From assembly GCA_016550485.1 (NCBI GenBank), contig JABXGV010000112.1:1-5865 (forward strand): a stretch of 5,865 nt of DNA, given 5' to 3'. Origin of the DNA: an archaeon. Its GTDB lineage: Archaea > Asgardarchaeota > Hermodarchaeia > Hermodarchaeales > Hermodarchaeaceae. Of the stretch, positions 1-5,574 are shown piece by piece; positions within the stretch are counted from its first letter, which is position 1; each line of letters opens with the position of its first letter. The notes below the pieces were generated by a model that searched no databases, had not been told where the DNA came from, and saw nothing but the letters and a program-made list of their open reading frames with translations. The translations under genes and the position numbers were made by a program.

Positions 1-177
1 AATGTAGACTTCTAGTTTGTTTTTAACAAGAACTTTGATGTAGTCATTCCCTACCTCTTGTAGAATTCCTTCCAGTTTCATTTCGCTCATCCCAGCGATT
101 ATCAAACCTTGGTCTCCGTCTACCACAAATCGAATACGCCACCCAACGAACCGTTCTATCTGTTCTCTAAACTTCAT
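1..177 (-). CDS. Small hypothetical protein, N-terminal part (cut by left edge)
   Basis: An open frame of 59 codons starts at ATG (177-175) and runs off the left edge without a stop. The product begins MKFREQIERFVGWRIRF and continues with a strand-rich pattern including LEGILQEVGNDYIKVLV. Short alternating hydrophobic strands and the G-x-L-x-E-V-G-x-D-Y-I-x-V segment suggest a small beta-barrel of the SH3-like or Sm-like kind, but this is inferred from pattern only and I do not recognise the family. The protein is acidic to neutral with no signal peptide or membrane segment in the visible part. It is transcribed divergently from the thymidylate kinase gene across a gap of about 73 bases. No strong ribosome binding site precedes the ATG; a TATA-like box lies about 55 bases upstream. 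The uniform codon pattern and the absence of stops make it more likely real than not. Confidence 0.6.
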   Translation of the reverse strand, partial: MKFREQIERFVGWRIRFVVDGDQGLIIAGMSEMKLEGILQEVGNDYIKVLVKNKLEVYI

Positions 178-230
178 GTTTGCCACTACAAAATTAGCAA
201 TTGGAATAAGGTATTATTAGGTGTTGAAAA

Positions 231-238
231 GATATAAG
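231..238 (-). promoter_or_regulatory. Candidate archaeal TATA box for the leftward small gene
   Basis: Read on the minus strand this is CTTATATC, close to the archaeal TATA consensus. It would place transcription start near 207-212 and give a leader of roughly 30 bases before the ATG at 177. It lies inside the N-terminal extension that thymidylate kinase would have if it started at GTG 221, which mildly favours the later start at 251. This is a single motif match in an AT-rich gap, so it is weak evidence. Confidence 0.3.
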
Positions 239-250
239 CTCGATGTTATC

Positions 251-880
251 ATGACGAAGAGAGGCAGGCTAATTGCATTCGAAGGAATCGATGGCGCAGG
301 GAAGAAGACCTTAGCAGCATTTCTTAAGAAACAGTTACGCCAGCATGGGTTATCCGTGGAGACCTTCAGGTACCCAGATTATGATAGTCCTTGGGGTACA
401 ATCATCAAGCAGTACCTCGACAATAAATTGGACCTCGATCCGGTGGAGCAATTCTTCACTTATTTCACTGATATCATCAAAGATCAATCGCAAATGGAGA
501 AAGTGCTTGCAAGGGGGGGCTTTGTAATTGTTGACCGATACTTCGCATCAACGGTCGCGTTTCAGACCGCTCAGGGATTCTCCTATAGGCAGGCCCTGGC
601 GGTTCTCGATTTGATAAAGCCTCTTATCCCAGATATTGGGTTCTTCATAGAAGTGGCTCCCCACACTGCCATGCAGAGATGCCAGAAACGAACACCACCT
701 GATCGACACGAACGAGACCTAGCGCTCCTCACCGCTGTTGCAAAACAGTATTGGCACCTAGTTTATGATGGCGCGCTCGCGAAACGATGGCTTGTGCTTG
801 ACGGCAACAAACCCCTCGATGTTGTAAAGACTAAACTTTCGGAGTTCATAACCGAACTGATAGCTAGTTGGGAACGTTAG
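251..880 (+). CDS. tmk: Thymidylate kinase (dTMP kinase)
   Basis: This cytosolic enzyme of the P-loop kinase family transfers phosphate from ATP to dTMP to make dTDP for DNA synthesis. The 209-residue product has the family's usual length and motifs: a P-loop at residues 12-20 (GIDGAGKKT), the dTMP-site motif FRYPDY at 39-44, DRY at 95-97 followed by S100 and Q105, and a lid-like segment around 147-155 (RTPPDRHER). Two positions are unusual. The P-loop has Lys19 where Ser or Thr is common; M. tuberculosis thymidylate kinase has Arg there (GAGKRT). The Arg that normally follows Asp in the dTMP-binding helix appears to be Gln79 (KDQ). I chose ATG 251 because it gives the standard short lead-in to the P-loop. 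GTG 221 would add ten residues, and AAGG near 208 could serve it, so the start is not certain. The exporter gene follows 17 bases after the stop, suggesting co-transcription. Confidence 0.9.
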   Translation: MTKRGRLIAFEGIDGAGKKTLAAFLKKQLRQHGLSVETFRYPDYDSPWGTIIKQYLDNKLDLDPVEQFFTYFTDIIKDQSQMEKVLARGGFVIVDRYFASTVAFQTAQGFSYRQALAVLDLIKPLIPDIGFFIEVAPHTAMQRCQKRTPPDRHERDLALLTAVAKQYWHLVYDGALAKRWLVLDGNKPLDVVKTKLSEFITELIASWER

Positions 881-885
881 AAAGC

Positions 886-891
886 AAGGTG
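886..891 (+). promoter_or_regulatory. Ribosome binding site that favours the GTG 898 start
   Basis: AAGGTG matches five bases of the archaeal Shine-Dalgarno core AGGTG and is six bases from GTG 898. The earlier in-frame starts TTG 868 and GTG 889 lack a comparable site at normal spacing; GTG 889 lies within the motif itself. Confidence 0.45.
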
Positions 892-897
892 TCAGAG

Positions 898-1542
898 GTG
901 TTTCAGTATTTTTTACTCACCGTGGTTCTTGTCACAATGAGCGGTGCGCTCTCCCCTGGACCCCTCCTTGTAACCAATTTATCAAATGCACCTCGCTGGG
1001 GTTGGAAGGGTGGCTTCTGGCTCTCAGTTGGTCATACCTTTGTTGAGCTCCCCCTGATTCTTTTAGTAGCTATTGGTCTCAACTTTGTCATTAACAACTA
1101 TCTATTGAAGATGATAGTCGCAGCAGTAGGTGGAATCGTCCTACTCATCTTTGCTGGCCTACAAATCCGCGAAGTTCTTCGCTCTAGAGCAGAAACAGAA
1201 CCAATTAAAGCAAAACCTGCTACTACACGCCATCCCCTTCTGGCTGGACTAATTTTCACTGGATTGAATCCATATTTCCTCGTTTGGTGGCTAACCGCTG
1301 GTGCTAACCTCGTTCTCGAAGCTCTCCTCCTCGCTGCTATAGCCGGCGTCTTCATAATGTTTGCTGCACATATATGGATGGATTATGCCTGGCTCACTGG
1401 TACAGCCTGGTTAGCCAATAAAGGCACTAATCTTGTGGGCAGCAAAGGTTACACAGTACTCATGCTCGTCTTTGCTGCATTTCTTATCTATTTTGGTCTC
1501 TCCTTCTGCTGGGATGCTTTTCTCCTGAGCCTACTTGTCTGA
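898..1542 (+). CDS. LysE-family transporter (amino acid exporter type)
   Basis: This is an integral membrane protein of the LysE/RhtB exporter superfamily, whose characterised bacterial members export amino acids such as lysine, arginine, threonine or homoserine. The substrate of this one is unknown. From GTG 898 the product has 214 residues with about six hydrophobic segments, near 4-24, 42-62, 68-90, 113-135, 138-160 and 185-211. The family signature SGALSPGP is at 15-22 and the second-half motif NPYFLVWW at 124-131. A polar loop at about 91-111 separates the two halves. GTG 898 is preferred because AAGGTG (886-891) sits six bases upstream as a ribosome binding site. GTG 889 and TTG 868 are in frame; TTG 868 would overlap tmk by 13 bases. 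It probably shares a transcript with tmk. Its stop lies inside the 3' end of hyuB on the other strand. The family call is firm and the start is moderate. Confidence 0.88.
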   Translation: MFQYFLLTVVLVTMSGALSPGPLLVTNLSNAPRWGWKGGFWLSVGHTFVELPLILLVAIGLNFVINNYLLKMIVAAVGGIVLLIFAGLQIREVLRSRAETEPIKAKPATTRHPLLAGLIFTGLNPYFLVWWLTAGANLVLEALLLAAIAGVFIMFAAHIWMDYAWLTGTAWLANKGTNLVGSKGYTVLMLVFAAFLIYFGLSFCWDAFLLSLLV

Positions 1543-3129
1543 CCTTCTTCTTCGTTTTGGCTTCCCGAAGCCTCCGCCTCCTGGTGTCTGTATGCTTACT
1601 ATCTCTCCTCGGGACGCTGTGAAGGTAATCTTACTGGGAAGCTCCTCCCATTTCCCATTGCGCCAGCGCTGATTTACGCCTTTTCGTCCTGGCATCCCAC
1701 CTTGAAGTCCCCAAGGGGCGTAGCGACGCCGTTCGCTCTGAATGGAGACTGTTGCCTGGTCAGCAAGGATTTCGATGTCCCGACGAATACCTAAACCTCC
1801 TTGAAATCGTCCCTTACCACCGCTCCCGGGGATAAGATGGTAGCGCTGGACTCTTAGGGGATAGCTTGTTTCTAGAGCTTCGATGGGTGTGTTCATAGTG
1901 TTTGTCATGTGGCTATGAATTCCATCTATACCATCCTTTGTCGGTCTCGCCCCCAGGCCTCCGCCAATTGTTTCATAAAAGGTGAAAGCACGATTTGTAC
2001 CTGGAACGAGTCCACCGATTATTAGGTTGTTCATTGTACCTTGGCTAGCTGCAGGAATGCGGTCCGGGAGAGCTTGGGCGAGAGCACCGAAGAGGCAGTC
2101 AACGATTCTTTGGGAGGTTTCGACGTTGCCAGCTGAGACCGCTGCTGGGGGTGAGGGGTTAAGGAGAGAACCAAGCTGAGCGATGACAGTGAGGGGTTCG
2201 TAGCAGCCTGAGTTTGGTGGTATTGTAGGGTCTGTGATGCTGCGAAGGACATAGTAGGAGGTGGAAAGAGTCACAGCCAAGGTCGCGTTTACATTACCCT
2301 GCCGTTGGGGGCTTGTACCTGAAAAGTCAAAGATGATTTGCTTCCTGCCAAGTGTAACCTTGACCTTAATCTCCACTGGTTCCTCAGTAATGCCGTCATC
2401 ATCTAGGCGGTCCGTGAATAGATAGCTGCCTTTGGGCATCTTTGCTAGCTGTTGCAGCATCCGCCGCCTCGAATAGATAAGCAGATCCTTAAGGAACACT
2501 GAGACTCTTGGAGCACCGTATTTTTGGAGAATCGATTGGAATCTACGAATTCCAGTAGTATTCGCAGCGAGTTGTGCTCGAATATCTCCTTGACGTTCCT
2601 GGGGGGTTCGTACATTAGCTAAAAGCATCGACCATAATTCCTCGTTGAGAGCGCCTCCATCTATTAACTTCAATGGAGGAATTCGTATGCCTTCTTGATA
2701 GATTTCAGTAGAATCACCAGGCATGGAGCCTGGTGCTTTGCCACCAACATCGGCATGATGGGCGCGGTTCGCTACAAAGCCAGCAAGTTCCTCCGAGGTG
2801 AAAACTGGTGAAATCAAGGTGATATCTGGAAGGTGTGTTCCACCCTCAAAGGGGTCGTTGAGAATGACAACATCGCCTTCTCTCCAGGAGTCTTGTGGAA
2901 ATTTATTTAGAGCGGCTTTTACGGACTCGGGCATAGCTCCCAGATGAACGGGAATATGCTCCGCTTGACTGACCATTCTACCCTGAGCATCAAAGACCGC
3001 TGCAGAACAGTCACGCCGTTCCTTTATATTTGGTGAGAACGCAGTGAGGACTAGGCTAGCGCCCATTTCCTCTGCTACACTCACAAAGGCGTTGCGAAGA
3101 ACCTCAAACGTTACTGGGTCTGTTTTCAT
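1531..3129 (-). CDS. hyuB: Hydantoinase B / 5-oxoprolinase-type subunit
   Basis: This is the partner subunit of HyuA in ATP-dependent ring-opening amidohydrolases (N-methylhydantoinase, 5-oxoprolinase) and in related acetone and acetophenone carboxylases; it is cytosolic. At 532 residues it is full length for the hydantoinase B family. Conserved stretches are DPVTFEVLRN (4-13), ERRDCSAA (37-44), HIPVHLGAMP (58-67), NDPFEGGTHLPD (91-102), NRAHHADVGG (121-130) and the C-terminal GGGGFGKP (517-524). The Asp and His residues in the 91-127 region are likely metal ligands by analogy with the family. A basic tail, KRRRRSDK, ends the protein. ATG 3129 overlaps the hyuA stop as ATGA and follows a near-ideal ribosome binding site, so the start is well fixed. 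Its last 12 bases overlap the end of the convergent exporter gene. The substrate cannot be set from sequence. No third, small carboxylase subunit is visible, which leans towards a hydrolase. Confidence 0.93.
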   Translation of the reverse strand: MKTDPVTFEVLRNAFVSVAEEMGASLVLTAFSPNIKERRDCSAAVFDAQGRMVSQAEHIPVHLGAMPESVKAALNKFPQDSWREGDVVILNDPFEGGTHLPDITLISPVFTSEELAGFVANRAHHADVGGKAPGSMPGDSTEIYQEGIRIPPLKLIDGGALNEELWSMLLANVRTPQERQGDIRAQLAANTTGIRRFQSILQKYGAPRVSVFLKDLLIYSRRRMLQQLAKMPKGSYLFTDRLDDDGITEEPVEIKVKVTLGRKQIIFDFSGTSPQRQGNVNATLAVTLSTSYYVLRSITDPTIPPNSGCYEPLTVIAQLGSLLNPSPPAAVSAGNVETSQRIVDCLFGALAQALPDRIPAASQGTMNNLIIGGLVPGTNRAFTFYETIGGGLGARPTKDGIDGIHSHMTNTMNTPIEALETSYPLRVQRYHLIPGSGGKGRFQGGLGIRRDIEILADQATVSIQSERRRYAPWGLQGGMPGRKGVNQRWRNGKWEELPSKITFTASRGEIVSIQTPGGGGFGKPKRRRRSDK

Positions 3130-5192
3130 TCTATCTCCTCCAGGATAATATTTCCATCTCTTCGGATTACCGCTCTAACCTTAGGATGGATGACGGTTGT
3201 AGAATCTAGCTGCTCAATAATTACAGGTCCTATAATTTCAGATTTACAACCCAAGGATGATCGTTCATAAACCGGTGTGCTCACAAATTCGTTTAACATT
3301 TCAAAATAGACGGGTCGCCGCTCCTTAGGCGTAGGATATTTTACTCCAACGGGAATATGTGGCGGCTTCAATTGTGGCATTGGACCAATTGCTACAACTC
3401 TAAGATTGACTATGGTCACAGCAGCCTTTGGTGTAGAGTATCCAAATCGCTGTTCATGTTGTTGATTGAAGGTATTCAGAAGCTTCGCTACCCAACTGGA
3501 GTTAATTTTACCTTTGGGTGCATTAACAACGAGTTCATAGGACTGCCCTTGATAACGAAGGTCAGCAAGCCTCTGGATACTAACCTGTCTGTCTGTAACG
3601 CCTTGTTCATACAGAAGTTGGCGTGTTTTCGACTCAAGATTCTTGTAAACAGAATCTAATTGCTCGATGTCTGGTTTGCTGGCTGGTAGGAGAACTGATA
3701 GGCTCCTGTCGCAGCGTAAGTTCGTTGCCAAGAGTCCAAGAGCAGAATGAAGTCCAGGTGCAACTGGAATAATTACTCGTGGTATGCCAAGGTCTTTAGC
3801 CAAAGCCCAAGCATGCATGGGTCCTGCACCACCAAATGCCACGAGGGCAAACTCTCTAGGGTCATATCCTCGTTGAATGGAAACCAAACGTATCGCCCGT
3901 TCCATGTTGGAATTAACTATGCGGAGAATTCCAAAGGCGCACTCCTCCTCTGAAAGGCCTAGTTGCCGACTGAGAACTAGCAACTGCTCACGGGCAGGTT
4001 GACGTTTCAGAGTTAGTTTGCCACCAAGAAAATAGTCAGGGTTCAATCTTCCTAATAAGAGGTTAGCGTCGGTTACTGTGACCTCTCGCCCTCCCAGATC
4101 ATAACAGCAAGGGCCTGGTTCGGCTCCAGCGCTTTGTGGACCAACACGTAATACTCCCCCCTCGTCAATCCACGCGATGCTCCCCCCGCCTGCTCCCACA
4201 GTCTCTACATCCACCATGGGCACGCGACAAGGGAGCCCACCAATACTGCCCTCTGACGTTTCACGGAATTCCCCTTCAGAAATTAACGCTACATCCGTAC
4301 TAGTCCCACCCATATCAAACGTAATGAGTTTTTCTTCACCCATTATCTGACTCGTATAGCGTCCTCCGAGAGTACCACCTGCAAGGCCGCTAAAGAGAAG
4401 GCGTACAGCATGTTGGCGGGCTAACGAAGATTGCAGTAAACCTCCGTGGCTCTGCATAATTAACAAGGGGGCTTCCAAGCCACTCGACTTCAGGGCCCTT
4501 TCAAGGCGATGCAGGTATGTGGACAAGATTGGTGTAACATAAGCGTCAAGTGTTGTTGTGGACATTCGCTCATATTCACGAAATTCTGGTAGGACCTCAG
4601 AAGAAAGAGACACTGGGATATCCGGATATAAAGAGCGCAGATGTTTTTCCAGCTGCTGTTCGTGGACCGGGTTCTTATAAGCAAAAAGAAGACAAACAGC
4701 AACTGCTTCAGCGCCCTCGCCAGCTACTTGGGCTACACGAAGTGCCTCCTTTTCTTTCAATTCAGTGTGTATGTTACCATTGGCAGTGACCCGCTCAATT
4801 GCTCCGAAACAGCGTTCCTTTGGGACTAGCACAGGAACTCTATCAACAAAGATGTCATAAAGTAGAGGGCGCTGCTGGCGACCAATTTCAAGAAGATCTT
4901 CAAACCCCTTCGTAGTAATCAAGCTTATCTTAGCGCCTCGGCGTTGTAGAACAGCATTCGTTGCCACGGTGGTTCCGTGAAGAATATCTTTGATTTGATT
5001 TGGCGGTGCCCCTGCAGCATCTAGCACCTCATACAACCCTTTGAGAAACCCTTGCGAAGGATCGCTAGGAGTCGACGGAACCTTAGCGTGCCACCTTTGA
5101 CCTTGCTGGTCGATAAGGACTACATCAGTGAAAGTACCTCCAACATCAACACCGATGCGAACACGTCTGGAACCCGACTTAGCGCTGCCCAA
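3126..5192 (-). CDS. hyuA: Hydantoinase A / 5-oxoprolinase-type ATP-binding subunit
   Basis: This is the nucleotide-binding subunit of the HyuA-HyuB complex; in the family it activates the lactam or hydantoin carbonyl with ATP so that the ring can be opened. The product has 688 residues, a normal full length. Visible motifs of the actin-like ATPase fold are GVDVGGTFTD (14-23, phosphate 1), HGTTVATNAV (72-81), MQSHGG (246-251), FDMGGTSTD (292-300, phosphate 2), TDANLLLGRL (374-383) and GGAGPMHA (454-461, adenosine region). The C-terminal 160 or so residues match the usual extra domain. The start is TTG 5192: a stop lies 12 codons upstream in frame and no ATG, GTG or TTG occurs between TTG 5192 and the first motif, so no other common start fits. 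GGGG at 5204-5207 is a poor ribosome binding site. It heads a two-gene operon and overlaps hyuB by four bases. HyuA plus HyuB (1,220 residues) resembles a split form of eukaryotic fused oxoprolinase. Substrate unknown. Confidence 0.93.
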   Translation of the reverse strand: MGSAKSGSRRVRIGVDVGGTFTDVVLIDQQGQRWHAKVPSTPSDPSQGFLKGLYEVLDAAGAPPNQIKDILHGTTVATNAVLQRRGAKISLITTKGFEDLLEIGRQQRPLLYDIFVDRVPVLVPKERCFGAIERVTANGNIHTELKEKEALRVAQVAGEGAEAVAVCLLFAYKNPVHEQQLEKHLRSLYPDIPVSLSSEVLPEFREYERMSTTTLDAYVTPILSTYLHRLERALKSSGLEAPLLIMQSHGGLLQSSLARQHAVRLLFSGLAGGTLGGRYTSQIMGEEKLITFDMGGTSTDVALISEGEFRETSEGSIGGLPCRVPMVDVETVGAGGGSIAWIDEGGVLRVGPQSAGAEPGPCCYDLGGREVTVTDANLLLGRLNPDYFLGGKLTLKRQPAREQLLVLSRQLGLSEEECAFGILRIVNSNMERAIRLVSIQRGYDPREFALVAFGGAGPMHAWALAKDLGIPRVIIPVAPGLHSALGLLATNLRCDRSLSVLLPASKPDIEQLDSVYKNLESKTRQLLYEQGVTDRQVSIQRLADLRYQGQSYELVVNAPKGKINSSWVAKLLNTFNQQHEQRFGYSTPKAAVTIVNLRVVAIGPMPQLKPPHIPVGVKYPTPKERRPVYFEMLNEFVSTPVYERSSLGCKSEIIGPVIIEQLDSTTVIHPKVRAVIRRDGNIILEEIE
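3135..3141 (-). promoter_or_regulatory. Strong ribosome binding site of hyuB within hyuA
   Basis: On the minus strand this reads GGAGGAG, followed by ATAGA and the ATG of hyuB. It is complementary to the 16S tail and well spaced, and lies in the last codons of hyuA. With the ATGA stop-start overlap it suggests translational coupling and balanced synthesis of the two subunits. Confidence 0.75.
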
Positions 5193-5276
5193 AGTGAAGA
5201 ACCCCAGTCTAGATGGGAAAAACTACTTCCCGTTATTTTTAGTTTTACTCACAGATACATTGCCGCAATAATTAGG

Positions 5277-5285
5277 TTTATTAAA
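5277..5285 (-). promoter_or_regulatory. Candidate TATA box for the hyuAB operon
   Basis: The minus strand reads TTTAATAAA within an AT-rich run. It would give a start near 5250-5260 and a leader of about 60 bases. A second AT-rich option, CTAAAAATAAC (5232-5242), would give a leader of about 20 bases. If transcription starts at either, the two large stem-loops lie upstream of the hyuA transcript, not in its leader. Weak, motif only. Confidence 0.25.
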
Positions 5286-5358
5286 AATAAAATCAATGAT
5301 AATAGTGGTTATGCCAGCCTGTTTTCTCCCTGAAGGTTGGTTGGTGCTAGAGTTAAAT

Positions 5359-5448
5359 TCCTACAAAAGGACCTTGGATACACGCCTGGGTCGGCTCGAA
5401 GCAACTGCTTCAGGACCAATAGTATCCAAATACCTAGGTTTTGTAGGA
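5359..5448. repeat. Long nested stem-loop (inverted repeat) upstream of hyuA
   Basis: A perfect 10-base outer stem pairs TCCTACAAAA (5359-5368) with TTTTGTAGGA (5439-5448). A perfect 8-base stem, TTGGATAC (5374-5381) with GTATCCAA (5422-5429), is nested within it. Inside that, GGTC (5389-5392) can pair with GACC (5414-5417), and GAAGC (5398-5402) with GCTTC (5407-5411) around an AACT loop. All pairs are Watson-Crick, so either strand can fold. It may be a structured RNA, a regulatory element, or a miniature element whose terminal inverted repeats are the outer stem. AAATT occurs just outside both ends (5355-5359 and 5451-5455), but not flush with the right arm. Confidence 0.6.
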
Positions 5449-5475
5449 TCAAATTAGCTGGTATAACCCGACGAT

Positions 5476-5534
5476 GAAGGTGAGTAGCTACTCCTCGGCT
5501 ACAAATGAAGGCCTTTGAGCTGGCTGCTCCCTTC
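5476..5534 (+). repeat. Second long stem-loop, folds best as plus-strand RNA
   Basis: GAAGG (5476-5480) pairs with CCTTC (5530-5534). After one bulged T, GAGTAGCTA (5482-5490) pairs with TGGCTGCTC (5521-5529), using two T-G (G-U) pairs. These two wobbles would be A-C mismatches on the minus strand, so the fold favours a plus-strand transcript. The left arm also contains a perfect 12-base palindrome at 5482-5493 (GAGTAGCTACTC) and can alternatively form GTAGC (5484-5488) with GCTAC (5498-5502). The competing folds make the actual structure uncertain. No RNA family was recognised. Confidence 0.5.
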
Positions 5535-5574
5535 CTATGTCATTAACTCTTCTCAGTGAGAAATTGTCGCCTAA

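Larger units (their letters stand above)
5193..5574. other. Gene-free interval with promoter region and hairpins
   Basis: These 382 bases separate the repeat-protein gene from hyuA; both are leftward. No frame shows a convincing gene. The part next to hyuA (about 5220-5300) is AT-rich and should hold the hyuA promoter. The middle and right parts (5359-5562) are less AT-rich and dominated by inverted repeats, listed separately. No tRNA, rRNA, RNase P RNA or SRP RNA core motif was recognised on either strand. Confidence 0.6.

Noticed and set aside
1098..1355. Minus-strand ORF of 85 codons inside the exporter gene
   Set aside because: It is a shadow of the clear LysE-family frame, with arginine- and alanine-rich content typical of an antisense frame and no motif.
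3357..4829. Several plus-strand ORFs of 62-100 codons inside hyuA
   Set aside because: All lie opposite an intact, motif-rich hyuA and show no family features or ribosome binding sites.
5385..5420. tRNA-like piece (TCGGCTCGAAGC resembling a T arm)
   Set aside because: No acceptor, D or anticodon arms can be placed around it, and the bases pair better in the nested hairpin.
5357..5450. Minus-strand peptide FDPTKPRYLDTIGPEAVA and onward, looking like a protein tail
   Set aside because: About 30 residues between two stops with no start codon and no recognisable family; it could be a degraded gene end, but the inverted repeat explains the sequence equally well.
5296..5457. Plus-strand ORF of 53 codons (ATG 5296 to TAG 5457), beginning MIIVVMPACFLPEGW
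   Set aside because: No ribosome binding site, overlap with the perfect stem-loop at 5359-5448, and other frames here are also open for similar lengths, so openness is not evidence. Worth a homology search only if the gap proves conserved.
5461..5560. C/D box guide RNA suggested by CGATGA near 5472
   Set aside because: No matching CTGA D boxes or second C and D motifs at the right spacing.
5550..5562. Small hairpin TTCTC-AGT-GAGAA just after the stop of the repeat-protein gene, as a terminator
   Set aside because: Only five base pairs and no T-run follows it on the minus strand, so neither a bacterial-type nor an archaeal T-rich terminator is supported.
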